Shown: piece by piece, positions 15,828 through 24,866 of the stretch
How the letters are laid out: each line of letters starts with the position of its first letter
Numbering within the stretch: position 1 is the first letter of the stretch
Assembly: GCA_020720045.1 (NCBI GenBank)
Contig: DYPH01000060.1
Coordinates: 1-34,458 of the forward strand
Direction: 5' to 3'
Length of the DNA stretch: 34,458 bases
From: Sorangium cellulosum
GTDB lineage: Bacteria; Myxococcota_A; Polyangia; Polyangiales; Polyangiaceae
Made by a program: the position numbers and the translations under genes
Notes under the pieces: generated by a model
Databases searched by the model: none
What the model was told of the DNA's origin: nothing
Seen by the model: the letters and a program-made list of their open reading frames with translations, nothing else

Positions 15828-16808
15828 ATGGGCGGACGAAAACGACACCCTAGCGCTGAACTTCCCGAGTGGATTCGGCTGCTCACCGGTGCGCGCGATG
15901 CATTCTTTTTGCCGTTTGATGAAGCCGCCCAATCCCCTCCAAAGTCGTCGCCCCCCGCCAATCGCGCGGGACCTAAGGCGAATCTCCTCGCCCATTTTGA
16001 TACGAGCAAAGGCGCCTTTGATTGGCGCCCGATCCTTAACGATCGCGCCTTTTTTGAGCGCCCCCCAAGGCGCCCCTACTTTCTCGACGAACCGGACGAG
16101 AATTCTGCGAGCAAACACGGAGAGTCCCGTCGCGCAGCCGCCGGGATTTTCCTGGACGACACGCTGAGCGCCCTCGGCTTCGGTCGCTCGGTGTGCGTCG
16201 CCCCATGCAACGACCGAAATCGGCCCCTCGGCCTCCTTGGCATCGTCGATGACGCCCATTCGGCGACGACCATTCGCACGTTTCAGCGCCTGATTCCGCA
16301 CGTCCGTATCCGACTTCGCCTCGAGGCGGCGTTTCGTCGGGCCGATCGCCTGGAGGCGGTTTCGCGGAGCCTGCTCGATCTCGTGCCGCGGGAAGTCTTC
16401 CTCTGCGACGGCGACGGTCACATCCACGATGCCAACGCCGCCGCGGCCGCGCGCCTCGCCACCGATGGCCCGAGCCTCCGTGAAATCATTGCGTCGTGCG
16501 TGCTCCTGGAGCGGAACACCGCCGACTGGGAAGTCCGCACCCGTCGGGGCAGTCCTCGAGGGTTTTCCGTCGTTTGCGCGCGCACAATCGGGCCCCGCCG
16601 GGATGCTCTCGGCGCCTTCGTCGATCTCTGGGACCTCTCCGATCGCCAACGCGACGTCCTCGCCCTCGCCATCGACGGCTGCACGAACCGGGTGATCGCC
16701 TCGTCGCTCGGGATTTCCGAGCGCACGGTTGAGGTCCACCTCTCGTCGATTTACGAGCGGACCGGCGTGAAGAGTCGCTCCGAGCTGGTCGGGCTCGTCC
16801 TTCGTTGA
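15828..16808 (+). CDS. LuxR/GerE-type transcriptional regulator, N-terminus uncertain
   Basis: The frame gives 326 residues. The C-terminal ~58 residues are a GerE helix-turn-helix: LSDRQRDVLALAIDGCTNR, then VIASSLGISERTVEVHLSSIYERTGV and SRSELVGLVL, with the conserved ERTVEVHL recognition region. The N-terminal two thirds form an uncharacterised sensor-like region (KHGESRRAAAGIFLDD, DDAHSATTIRTFQRLIPHVRIRLRLEAAF) typical of stand-alone myxobacterial LuxR proteins. No receiver domain is present. ATG 15828 has no ribosome binding site. A start at ATG 15799 in another frame gives MRKFVERLRTWADE, and one extra A in the run at 15840-15843 would join it to this frame (WADEKRHPSAELPEW). The N-terminus is therefore probably frame-broken. 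It is divergent from the DUF4384 operon and beside motif B, making it a candidate regulator of that operon. Confidence 0.82.
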   Translation: MGGRKRHPSAELPEWIRLLTGARDAFFLPFDEAAQSPPKSSPPANRAGPKANLLAHFDTSKGAFDWRPILNDRAFFERPPRRPYFLDEPDENSASKHGESRRAAAGIFLDDTLSALGFGRSVCVAPCNDRNRPLGLLGIVDDAHSATTIRTFQRLIPHVRIRLRLEAAFRRADRLEAVSRSLLDLVPREVFLCDGDGHIHDANAAAAARLATDGPSLREIIASCVLLERNTADWEVRTRRGSPRGFSVVCARTIGPRRDALGAFVDLWDLSDRQRDVLALAIDGCTNRVIASSLGISERTVEVHLSSIYERTGVKSRSELVGLVLR

Positions 16809-16914
16809 CGGGACAAACCCCGCATTCGTTGCGTAGCTACGGAAAGAGTTGCTCCATCGGCGCCAAACGGCCGCCGATTCCTCCAATAGCCCAACGATTC
16901 CGACGCGGGGTTCA

Positions 16915-16930
16915 CGGCACGCCCTTTGCC
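16915..16930 (+). promoter_or_regulatory. Sigma-54 promoter (-24/-12)
   Basis: CGGCACGCCCTTTGCC matches the consensus TGGCACG-N4-TTGCW, with GG at 16916-16917 and GC at 16928-16929 in exact spacing. Transcription would start near 16941, about 41 bases before the ATG of the first pilin-like gene. Pilus genes are often controlled by sigma-54. Confidence 0.65.
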
Positions 16931-16981
16931 TTGTGTAGCTCCCGCGAGGCGACTTCCGCCCGCCTGCACCTGGTAGCACCG

Positions 16982-17626
16982 ATGCCCTTTCCGCTCCGGC
17001 CCCCCCCTTTTCGCACCCGACTGCGCGCATTCACGCTGATCGAGCTGATGGTCGTCGTCGTGGTGATCTCGATCCTCGCGATGCTCGCGGTCCCTTCGAT
17101 GATCCGCGCCAAGAATGAGCGGCGCGGGGTCGGTGCCGCCGGGAACATCAACCTGATCCTGCGAGAGGCGCGGGCGCGCGCCCAAGGGCGTGGGTCGGCG
17201 CAGGCGCTGATCATCAACGTCGGCCCCGGGACCGGTCAGCGCGGCACGTTCAAGATTCGCGAGGCGCTCGACGCCGACGGCAACCCGTACCCGAACTGCC
17301 GGTCGACGAACTGGAATGCGGCGAACGTCGCCGGCAAGGAGACCGGCCTCTTAGACCTGAACGGCGGCATCGACGCCCAGACCGACCTTGAGACCTCGGC
17401 CCTCCTAGAAGGTGCGCAAGTCTCGAGTTTCGTTCTCTGTTTCGCGCCGAACGGCCGCGTCTATCAGGCGGCGGGCCTCGGGAACCTCGGGCAGGCGGTC
17501 GAACTCGTCCAGCCGATTCGCTTTGATGTCTCCCAGGTTAATGCGGGCGCCAAAGTAGGCCGGACCCGCAGCATCTTCCTCACCCCCAACGGCCAATCGC
17601 GCATTCAAACGCGCCTCGGGAGCTGA
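16982..17626 (+). CDS. GspH/FimT-type minor pseudopilin
   Basis: The protein has 214 residues. ATG 16982 was chosen to put a short basic leader before the prepilin site RA|FTLIELMVVVV (Ala16/Phe17, with Glu21 at +5); the longer frame starting at 16805 overlaps the LuxR stop and adds an unlikely leader. A hydrophobic helix (17-39) is followed by a GspH-like globular domain (NLILREARARAQGRG, then beta strands), with two Cys that may pair (YPNC, VLCF). It is processed by prepilin peptidase and assembled in the inner membrane as part of the priming complex of type IV pili. It is first gene of the minor-pilin operon, downstream of a sigma-54 promoter. Confidence 0.85.
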   Translation: MPFPLRPPPFRTRLRAFTLIELMVVVVVISILAMLAVPSMIRAKNERRGVGAAGNINLILREARARAQGRGSAQALIINVGPGTGQRGTFKIREALDADGNPYPNCRSTNWNAANVAGKETGLLDLNGGIDAQTDLETSALLEGAQVSSFVLCFAPNGRVYQAAGLGNLGQAVELVQPIRFDVSQVNAGAKVGRTRSIFLTPNGQSRIQTRLGS

Positions 17627-17628
17627 TC

Positions 17629-18276
17629 GTGAACCCTATCGATCGCCAACCGCGCCGCTTCCGCCACTTCCGGAAGGCCCTCCAGGCCTACACAGCGGTG
17701 GAAGTATTGATTAGCATGACCGTTTTTGCGATCGGTGCCTCTGGCGTCATCGCAATGCAGCGGACGAGCGTCCAAGGCAACTACGACGCACGCACCCTCG
17801 ACGTGGCGAACTCCATCGCGCGTTCCTGGGAAGAGCGCCTCCGTCGCGATGCGATGCTGTGGACGACCCCCGAAGCGAACGTCGCCGGCTCCCGCGAGCA
17901 GAACACCCGTTGGCTCAAGGATGCTGCTGCCGATGCCGCACCGTGGACGCTTGTGACCGTCCCCCCCGGCGGCACCGACCCGACTGGTCTCTCCCCCGCC
18001 TTCGACATCTTCGGCCGCGATCTCGACGTCACGCACGTGCAAGATGCCGTGTTTTGTACGCAAGTTCGCCTCCAATGGCTCTCCGTCGAGACCCGCGGCG
18101 GTGGCGTCGTCCCGCGGACGATCCGCGCCGACGTCCGTGTATTCTGGCCGCGCGGCACTGGGGAGACCTCCCCGTGCTCGGCGGCTGGCCTCGCCGCCGG
18201 TCTCGGCCCCGCCGACAAACCAGATCGCTACCGCTTCGTCTCCGTAAGCTCGGCGATTCGGGGGAATTTCCAATGA
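17629..18276 (+). CDS. pilV: PilV-like minor pilin
   Basis: The protein has 215 residues. GTG 17629 begins two bases after the previous stop. A basic leader of 20 residues precedes QA|YTAVEVLISMTVFAIG, where the +5 Glu25 is kept. A helix follows (IAMQRTSVQGNYDARTLDVA), then a C-terminal domain with two Cys (VFCTQVRLQW, SPCSAAG). The pattern, size and position between GspH- and PilW-like genes support PilV. It would help prime pilus assembly and present PilY1 at the tip. The -1 residue is Ala instead of the usual Gly, as in the upstream gene. It overlaps the next gene by four bases. Confidence 0.8.
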   Translation: MNPIDRQPRRFRHFRKALQAYTAVEVLISMTVFAIGASGVIAMQRTSVQGNYDARTLDVANSIARSWEERLRRDAMLWTTPEANVAGSREQNTRWLKDAAADAAPWTLVTVPPGGTDPTGLSPAFDIFGRDLDVTHVQDAVFCTQVRLQWLSVETRGGGVVPRTIRADVRVFWPRGTGETSPCSAAGLAAGLGPADKPDRYRFVSVSSAIRGNFQ

Positions 18277-19661
18277 GCGCGCGCACGCCTCTGTTTTCTA
18301 AGCGTTTTGCCAAGCGACGTTCCCGCGTCCGCGGCTTTACGCTCGTCGAACTCCTCGTCGCGACCGTCGCCGGCCTCGTTGTCGCGATGGCGGTCGTCGG
18401 CCTCTCGAAGATCGCCAACGACACATTCCACGAGGAGCTCCGAAGCTCCACTGCTGAGCTCGCCCTTCGCGGCGCCTCCGACCGCCTCCGCCTCGACCTC
18501 GCCCGCGCAAGTTACATGGGGACCCCCAACGGCCTCATCGACCCGCTGATCGTCGGTGCCATCGGCGCCCCGGACCGCCTCGGGCCCGGCGTGTATGGCG
18601 CTGGTCTCGGTCAACTTGCCGGAATTGCCTTCCGAAATGAAGGCAGCTACGCCGACGACGCGAAGGTTAGCGCCCTCTCTGAGGTCAATCATATCCGCCC
18701 CGACTCGATCCGCCTCGGCGGCAATTTCACGAGCGGCGACGAGTACATCGTCCAGTCGGTCCGCGACGGCGGCGCCTGCGGCGGCAGCGACATCACGCTC
18801 TCCCTCGACAGCCCCGCCTCGCTCCGCCTCGTCGGCCTCCCCGACGGGACGATGAAATCGGCGGGCGACGCCCTCGTCACACTTCGCGAAACGTTTCAGC
18901 CGGTTCCGAATGCGAGCTTCCTTGTCCGCCTCGTCGACGACTCGGGCAAGATCCAGTTCGGCGTGACCTGCGCCGCCGATCCGGTCACGTACGGCGGTGG
19001 CGGCGGCCCGGTGCTCCACCTCGCGACGCCCCTCAAGACCGGCGCAAACGTCGGCGGCATCGGCGGCGTGAGCGGCCTTGGCGTCGGCCGCTACACGGTC
19101 AACCCGGTCCAGATCGTCGAGTGGCGCCTGGCCCGCGTCCCCAGCGCGATCCTAGACCCCTACGATACCCGCTACAGCGATGGAAAGTTTGACCTTTTGC
19201 GGACCTGGGTCGACGCATCGGGGGTCGCGCTCGTCGCCTCGGCCCAGCTTGTCGCCGAATACGCGACCGACCTTCAGTTCTCCTTCGTCGCAGACACCCG
19301 CCCGGTTGGCACCGCGATCCCAACGAAAGACGACCTAAAAATCCTCCCATTTTCGGACCTTGGTGGCGCGAACACCGTCGCAACGCTCAACAAATACGGG
19401 ACGGCGACCGCCGACCCGAACGCGCCCGGCCCCCAACGGATCCGCTCGATTCGCTTCCTCCTCGCGACGCGAGCCGCCCTCCCCGACCGCGAGCAGCCCC
19501 TCGATCCGGTCGTCATCGCCGGCAACGATCCGCTCGCTGGCCACTACATGCTCCGCTACTGCGTCCGCGCCGCCGGCTGCGCCGCCGGGGACGCCGGCTA
19601 CGCACGGGTCCGCAGTGTCACCGGCGAAGTCACGCTCCTTAACCAGTCGAGGCTGTTCTGA
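18273..19661 (+). CDS. pilW: PilW-like minor pilin
   Basis: The protein has 462 residues. ATG 18273 overlaps the pilV stop (ATGA). The prepilin site VRG|FTLVELLVATVAGLVV (Gly21, Glu26 at +5) is canonical. The long globular part carries helix DTFHEELRSSTAELALRGA, typical of PilW (LRSAL.FALDRLSRDLRMAGY-like: here LRLDLARASYMG), many beta strands and a Gly-rich loop (YGGGGGP). A C-terminal part (YATDLQFSFVADTR, IRSIRFLLATRAAL) matches the PilW end. Larger than the typical 250-400 residues. It is predicted to join PilV, PilX and GspH/FimT in the pilus tip complex. Confidence 0.85.
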   Translation: MSARTPLFSKRFAKRRSRVRGFTLVELLVATVAGLVVAMAVVGLSKIANDTFHEELRSSTAELALRGASDRLRLDLARASYMGTPNGLIDPLIVGAIGAPDRLGPGVYGAGLGQLAGIAFRNEGSYADDAKVSALSEVNHIRPDSIRLGGNFTSGDEYIVQSVRDGGACGGSDITLSLDSPASLRLVGLPDGTMKSAGDALVTLRETFQPVPNASFLVRLVDDSGKIQFGVTCAADPVTYGGGGGPVLHLATPLKTGANVGGIGGVSGLGVGRYTVNPVQIVEWRLARVPSAILDPYDTRYSDGKFDLLRTWVDASGVALVASAQLVAEYATDLQFSFVADTRPVGTAIPTKDDLKILPFSDLGGANTVATLNKYGTATADPNAPGPQRIRSIRFLLATRAALPDREQPLDPVVIAGNDPLAGHYMLRYCVRAAGCAAGDAGYARVRSVTGEVTLLNQSRLF

Positions 19662-20347
19662 TGCGCCCCTCCCGAACCGTCGCGCCTGCTCTTCTCCTCC
19701 GCCGCGCCCGCCAACACCAGCGCGACCGTGGCGCGATCATCTTTATCGTCGCGATGACGCTCTCCCTCCTGGCCGCGATGGGCGTCTACGCGCTGACCGC
19801 CACCAGCTCGGAAATGCGCACCTCCGGCTACGCGCGCCAGTCGACGCAGGCCCACTACGTTACCGAGTACGCCTCCCAGGCGACCAACGACGTAATTTCC
19901 CCCGAAAATGCGAGCTTTTACGACAACCAGATGGCGCTGAACGTGGGCGTCGGTACCGTCACGTGCGAATCGGCGGCGCCGAAAGCGACCGACCCGACGA
20001 TCGCCACCGAAATCTCGAAGCGCTGCGTGAAGTTCAGCCAATCGGGCCTCGCCGACATCTGGCGCATCAACCGGGGCGCCACCGTGACCCCCTTCAGCGC
20101 CGACGCCTTCGCGCCGAGTGGGTCGCCGGTGTACGGCGCACAAGCAGCAGAATTTAAAGCCGAAATTACGGAACCGATCTCCAACGGTCTCCAGCCCGGC
20201 TTCGACGTCAATAACGGGAAGTGTTTTCGCAAGTACACGGTCACGGCGATTGGTTCGCTGCGAGACGGCGGGGGCGCGGGGCGAATTCTGGCCCGTGAAG
20301 CCGGTCGCTCGCGCATTGTTGCCGGTCCATTCGACTGCGGAGGTTGA
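19661..20347 (+). CDS. pilX: PilX-like minor pilin
   Basis: The protein has 228 residues. ATG shares one base with the pilW stop (TGATG). The N-terminal pattern RG|AIIFIVAMTLSLLAAMGVYA, then TATSSEMRTSGYARQSTQAHYV, matches the PilX N-terminal domain (RGA-VLVV...L-GV-AL.TA..E..M.GN.R). There is no Glu at +5, a trait of tip-type subunits such as GspK. The mature domain has four Cys (TCES, KRCVK, GKCFRK, FDCGG), which probably form two disulfides. It sits directly before pilY1, as in other bacteria, and should couple PilY1 to the minor-pilin complex. Confidence 0.78.
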   Translation: MRPSRTVAPALLLRRARQHQRDRGAIIFIVAMTLSLLAAMGVYALTATSSEMRTSGYARQSTQAHYVTEYASQATNDVISPENASFYDNQMALNVGVGTVTCESAAPKATDPTIATEISKRCVKFSQSGLADIWRINRGATVTPFSADAFAPSGSPVYGAQAAEFKAEITEPISNGLQPGFDVNNGKCFRKYTVTAIGSLRDGGGAGRILAREAGRSRIVAGPFDCGG

Positions 20348-20349
20348 TC

Positions 20350-23300
20350 ATGATGAAGAGCCGTATTCCCGCATTTTTGCTTGTGGCCGTCACGCTCGGC
20401 GCCACCTCGCGCGCGTATGCCCAAGCCTCGGCGATCGACAAGCCGCTGCCGAACGTCCTCCTGCTCGTCGACAACTCGGGCTCGATGGAGCGCCTCCTCG
20501 ACGGCCACCTCCCCGGTGACCCCCACGACGCCAACTCGGCCTGCACGCCGGGGACCGTCTCGACGGCGAACCGTTGGGGGACGCTCGTCCAGGCGCTGAC
20601 CGGCACCTTTGCCGACGGCTACATGTGCGGGAAGGTCGACCGCAGCGGCTCCCAGTTCATCGGCGAGTACGGCGCGGCGCTCGGCGGCGCCGGAAATCTC
20701 TACGATGCCCGCTACTTCCTCCCCTACCACCGCCCGGTCGGCTTCGGAAACGGCGCGACGAAGTGCACCGTGGGACCGAAGCTCGGCGCGACCGGCAACC
20801 AGCTCGAACTCGTCAAATGGGACGACGTCGCGGCAGGCTCCGCGAACCCGGGCGCGTGCCCGCTCACCGTTGCGACCGCCGACCCCGACGGCTTCCTCAA
20901 CCAGGCGACCGACGGCCAGCTCGACTCGGCCCGCCCCTTCCTCCGCCTCGGCCTCATGACCTTCGACAGCACCCAGGGGAAAGCCCAGGACGCGTCCGGC
21001 ATGTGGAGCTACCCGACCGACGGCTTCGGCGGCATCTCCGGCCACGGCCAGGGGCAGCTCGCCGCCTGTCTGGCGAGCGACATGGAAGTCGGCGCCCGCA
21101 ACTCGAGCGCCCCCGATTTTGAAGGGCGTATGGTCCTTTTCCCGCCGCCGTTCGCCGGCACGGATCAGATCGACGCGTTCAACAACGATGTCCAGCGCAC
21201 GCTCCTCGCAGCACGGCCCTACGGCGCGACCCCGATCGCCGGGCTCCTTGACGATGCGCGTCATTACTTTTGGAAGGACTCCAAGGGGCCCCAGAGCGTC
21301 GATCCCTACGTCCAGGGGGGATGCCGCGAGGAGTTCGCGATCCTCCTCACCGACGGCGGTCCGAACCTCGACATGCGCCCCGAATGCACCGGTTCGTCCG
21401 GCGGCGTCACCGGGACGTGCCCCTACGCGCCTGCCAAAGACATCGCCCAATCGATGTTTGAGGGGACGGCGACGGCGAACTTCGGCGGCGCCCCCGGCAA
21501 AAAGGTCACGACCTTCGTCGTCGGCTTCTCGGTCAACGGATCCGGCGGCGTCGCCGATGGGTTTCCGGCGCCGACCCCGACCTGCGGCCAGTGGTACACC
21601 AGCGTCGCCGCGGGACAGCCGGCGGGCACCTCGGACAAGGATCGCGCGCAAGCCTTCGTAAACACTTGCAAAGCAACGAATCCCGCCCGCGGTTCGGCGG
21701 CAGCTGCCTGTTGCAACCTCCATGAAATTTCGGTCGCTGGCAACGGCGGCCCCGCGTTCTTCGCCGAGTCCCAGGCCGACCTTGTGAAGGCGTTCGGTAC
21801 GATCCTCGGCGTGATCGCGAAGGGGACATCGACGCGCACCGTGCCGTCCTACGCGGCGCCGACCGGCACATCCTCCGCCTCGGCGACCTTCGTCGCGAGC
21901 TTCGACCCGCAGCCGCTCGCGCCGTGGGCCGGAAACATCCAGCGCTCCCGCCTCCGCTGCGAGGGGGGGACCCGCACAGCCGACCCGACCGCCATCGGCT
22001 ACGGAGACGACTTCGCGATCAACCTCGGCAAACAGGCGCTCGCCGGGAAGCGTCGATTCTTGCTCGTAAAACCGGACGGCCTGGACGGCAAGGGCTCCGA
22101 CGACGAGAAGAAGGTCACCCAGTCGGTCCGGCCCTTCGCTTCGGGCGCGTCCGACGGGATGAACTCGAATAAGAGTACCGAAATCTTCACGACGAACCCG
22201 ATCGGCGACCTCCCGCTCTCCTCGAAGAGCATCGACAAGGGGGTCTGCAAGACGTCGGTCGATGCGACCGGCCACGCGATTCCGGCGCTCTCCCAAGACG
22301 ACTGCAAGAAGGCGGTCATCGGCTTCACGGTCGCCGAGCCGTCCCTCAACCTCGGCGCGCCAGCCTACAACTTCGGCAAGTTCCGCTGTCCCGGCGGCGA
22401 GTGCTCGGCGATGGGCGCGATTTTCCGCTCGAATCCGACCGTCGTCGGTCCGCCCAGCGCCGTCCTCCGCGATGAGTCTTACCGGGCCTTCGCCGATCGC
22501 ATGAAGAACCGCCCGACGGCGCTCTACGTGGCGAGCATCGATGGCCAGCTCCACGCCTTCAAGGCCGACGTCGACACCGACGGGGCAGGCATCCCGAAGC
22601 CGGACGGTTACTACAACGAACTCTGGTCGTTCATCCCGCCGGCTCTTTACGCGAGCCTCGACGCCAACTATCCGCGCGGCAACCAGATTTTGCTGGATGG
22701 GACGGTCGCTTCTCGCGACGTCGTCTTCGAGCGCGGCGCAAACGACGTCACCAGCGCGGCACTCACCTCGGGCGCGACCTACGAAAAGTGGCACTCGGTG
22801 GTCGTCGGTAGCTTCGGCGTCGGCGGGTTTGGCTACTACGCCCTCGACGTCACCGATCCGGGCCCGGGCACCTTCGACGCAACCAGCGGCACCGGGACCG
22901 GCTCGTGGGCAAAGCCGACGACAACCGTCCCGATCCCGACCCGCCCCTCGGAGGGCGGCCCCCACTTCCTGTGGCAAATCGTCGACTCGGAAGACGATCC
23001 GAGCGGCAAGGGGAAGGACAACGGCAAAGGCGGCGCGATCAAACGTGCCGACCTTTTCGCGACGCGCACCCCGACGCCGGCCGTGACGACCCTCTTCTTC
23101 AAGGCCCCCGGCGCCGCAGAAGTGAAGGAAATCGCGGTTGCCATTCTCCCCGGCGGCACCAGCGGCCCGCCAGCGACGACCCCGTCGCCGAAGACCTGCG
23201 CCCGTGACGACCTTTCGACGTTGGTCGACCCCGCCTTCCCGGCCCGCCCGGCGGTCCGCAACTGGGGAACCTGCCCCGGGGACGGTGCCAGCCCGGTCGC

Positions 23301-24285
23301 GGGGCGCTCGGTGATGGTCGTTCGCGTCGACACCGGTGAAGTCATTCGCGTCTTCGGCCGCGACCTCGACGTCCCCGCCCGCTTCAAGGCCCAGGGCCGC
23401 CTCGGCAACCAGCCGGTCACCTTCCACGCCCCGATGGTCGGCACGCCGGTCGTCTACCCGGGCGGCACGGGGGCCATCGGCCAGAAGGCCTTCGTCGGCG
23501 ACGCCGATGGCATGCTCTGGCGGATGGATTTCACCGACCCCGATCCGAAGAACTGGACGGCAAAGCTCTTCCACGACACCTACGCAGCCGCAGCAAACAT
23601 CCAGGACGGCATCTACCCGCCGACGGACGCTCAGCCGCTCCTGTTGACGCCGGTCCTCGCCGCCGACCAGGACGGAAACATCGTCCTCGGCATCGCGACC
23701 GGGGACAACGACGCCTTCGCCCCCGACGGCCGTAACTTCCTGTATTCGCTCTCGGAAAAGACCTCGTTCGTCGCCGGTTCCACCCGCGTCGGCGCGAGCG
23801 TCAACTGGTACCTTCGCTTCAACGCAGGGGAGCGCGTGAGCGGCCCGATGTCGATCTTCGACTCGAACCTCTTCTTCTCCACCTACGTCCCGGCCGGCCT
23901 CGGCAACGTCTGCGCCCCCGGCCAGGCGCGCCTCTGGGGTCGCGACTACATCCGCCCGTTGGGCGCCGACCTCTCGCGCGGCGGTCTCCGACGGACCCCC
24001 GTGGCCGACGGAACCCTCAGCACGACCGACGACTTCTACCCGGCCGGCGACGCGCTGATTCCTGGCGTCTCGATCCGGGCGGTCCCCGCCTGCGGGAGCT
24101 CGGACCTCGGCCAGGGCCTCGGCGCGGCAGGTGCATCCTTCACGAGCGGCTCCTACGAACTGTTCGCCCCGGTCGCGAAGGAGAAGGTACAAGGCACCCT
24201 CAAAACGCCGGACGCCATTCGCGTCACCCTCCCCCTCGTGAAGAACCAGACCCGCGTCGATTCGTGGGCTGCGGTTGTGGAATGA
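20350..24285 (+). CDS. pilY1: PilY1-type pilus tip adhesin
   Basis: The protein has 1,311 residues. ATG 20350 was chosen because GGAGG lies about six bases upstream; ATG 20353 is possible. Signal peptide ends RAYAQA. A von Willebrand factor A domain (about 36-490) begins NVLLLVDNSGSM, with an intact MIDAS (Asp41, Ser43, Ser45) and a later LLTDGGPN. The C-terminal part (about 690-1,200) is the PilY propeller, with LYVASIDGQLHAFKADVDTD, VVVGSFGVGGFGYYALDVTDP, FVGDADGMLWRMDFTDPDP and DQDGNIVLGIATGDND. Many Cys are present. PilY1 sits at the tip of type IV pili and is involved in adhesion, surface sensing and pilus extension. It overlaps the following lipoprotein gene by four bases. Confidence 0.93.
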   Translation: MMKSRIPAFLLVAVTLGATSRAYAQASAIDKPLPNVLLLVDNSGSMERLLDGHLPGDPHDANSACTPGTVSTANRWGTLVQALTGTFADGYMCGKVDRSGSQFIGEYGAALGGAGNLYDARYFLPYHRPVGFGNGATKCTVGPKLGATGNQLELVKWDDVAAGSANPGACPLTVATADPDGFLNQATDGQLDSARPFLRLGLMTFDSTQGKAQDASGMWSYPTDGFGGISGHGQGQLAACLASDMEVGARNSSAPDFEGRMVLFPPPFAGTDQIDAFNNDVQRTLLAARPYGATPIAGLLDDARHYFWKDSKGPQSVDPYVQGGCREEFAILLTDGGPNLDMRPECTGSSGGVTGTCPYAPAKDIAQSMFEGTATANFGGAPGKKVTTFVVGFSVNGSGGVADGFPAPTPTCGQWYTSVAAGQPAGTSDKDRAQAFVNTCKATNPARGSAAAACCNLHEISVAGNGGPAFFAESQADLVKAFGTILGVIAKGTSTRTVPSYAAPTGTSSASATFVASFDPQPLAPWAGNIQRSRLRCEGGTRTADPTAIGYGDDFAINLGKQALAGKRRFLLVKPDGLDGKGSDDEKKVTQSVRPFASGASDGMNSNKSTEIFTTNPIGDLPLSSKSIDKGVCKTSVDATGHAIPALSQDDCKKAVIGFTVAEPSLNLGAPAYNFGKFRCPGGECSAMGAIFRSNPTVVGPPSAVLRDESYRAFADRMKNRPTALYVASIDGQLHAFKADVDTDGAGIPKPDGYYNELWSFIPPALYASLDANYPRGNQILLDGTVASRDVVFERGANDVTSAALTSGATYEKWHSVVVGSFGVGGFGYYALDVTDPGPGTFDATSGTGTGSWAKPTTTVPIPTRPSEGGPHFLWQIVDSEDDPSGKGKDNGKGGAIKRADLFATRTPTPAVTTLFFKAPGAAEVKEIAVAILPGGTSGPPATTPSPKTCARDDLSTLVDPAFPARPAVRNWGTCPGDGASPVAGRSVMVVRVDTGEVIRVFGRDLDVPARFKAQGRLGNQPVTFHAPMVGTPVVYPGGTGAIGQKAFVGDADGMLWRMDFTDPDPKNWTAKLFHDTYAAAANIQDGIYPPTDAQPLLLTPVLAADQDGNIVLGIATGDNDAFAPDGRNFLYSLSEKTSFVAGSTRVGASVNWYLRFNAGERVSGPMSIFDSNLFFSTYVPAGLGNVCAPGQARLWGRDYIRPLGADLSRGGLRRTPVADGTLSTTDDFYPAGDALIPGVSIRAVPACGSSDLGQGLGAAGASFTSGSYELFAPVAKEKVQGTLKTPDAIRVTLPLVKNQTRVDSWAAVVE

Positions 24286-24833
24286 CCAACGAACGCCCCA
24301 CCTCGGTACCGAGCAAGCGCCCCCCGTTCTTCGGAGCGGGGGCGCTTCTTTCTGTCGCCCTTTTCACCGCGTGCAAGAAGCCGGAGACGCTGACTTCCGT
24401 CGCGGCCGGCCCCTCCGCTTCGGCCGCCGCGCCCGCCGATCGCCTCGCCCGCGGTGAGCTGGTCCCCGGAAAAGAGACCGCCTTCGCGCTCGTTCTTCCT
24501 CGCGATTTCGAGCTTGGGATCCGTTTGTCGACCTCGACGACGGCGACCGGCCGGGCGAGCCTGGAAGACGTCTCCAACTACGTGCGCGCCCGCGTGGCCG
24601 ACGGAAAAATCGAGCTGGGTGCCAACGAAACGCGCTTTGACGACGTCCGCGTCCCCGAGGATCCGAAGCGCGTCCTGCGGATCCGAATCACCAAAGAGCC
24701 CTTCGGCCAAGTGCGAATGACCATCGAGGACACCACCCCGATTGTCCTCGAGCCGGAAGACGAAGCGTCCCGCATGAAGCGCGTCGGCCTCACGAAAGAC
24801 GGCAAGGTCATCGACCCGAGCCACCTCGAGTGA
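24282..24833 (+). CDS. Lipoprotein coupled to pilY1
   Basis: The protein has 183 residues. ATG 24282 overlaps the pilY1 stop (ATGA), so it is translated with pilY1. The signal ends in lipobox FTAC (Cys31), followed by KKPETLTSVAAGPSASAAAPADR, a short Ala/Ser/Pro tether. The mature part reads RGELVPGKETAFALVLPRDFELG, then VSNYVRARVADGKIELGANET and VPEDPKRVLRIRITKEP, which looks like a small alpha/beta domain. I do not know a named family. Its place as last gene of the minor-pilin operon, where PilE is found in pseudomonads, suggests a role in pilus assembly or anchoring. Confidence 0.75.
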   Translation: MTNERPTSVPSKRPPFFGAGALLSVALFTACKKPETLTSVAAGPSASAAAPADRLARGELVPGKETAFALVLPRDFELGIRLSTSTTATGRASLEDVSNYVRARVADGKIELGANETRFDDVRVPEDPKRVLRIRITKEPFGQVRMTIEDTTPIVLEPEDEASRMKRVGLTKDGKVIDPSHLE

Positions 24834-24866
24834 CAGCCTCCACGCCGGGCTGCTAGCAGGGCAGCC

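Noticed and set aside
15741-17030. A 429-codon minus-strand frame opposite the LuxR gene
   Set aside because: Antisense to a clear GerE helix-turn-helix; no domain or ribosome binding site.
19918-24192. A 1,424-codon open frame on the minus strand opposite pilX and pilY1
   Set aside because: It is antisense to a well-recognised PilY1 gene, its product is rich in Arg, Gly, Ala, Val and Asp without any domain, and such mirror frames arise from strong G/C bias at third codon positions.
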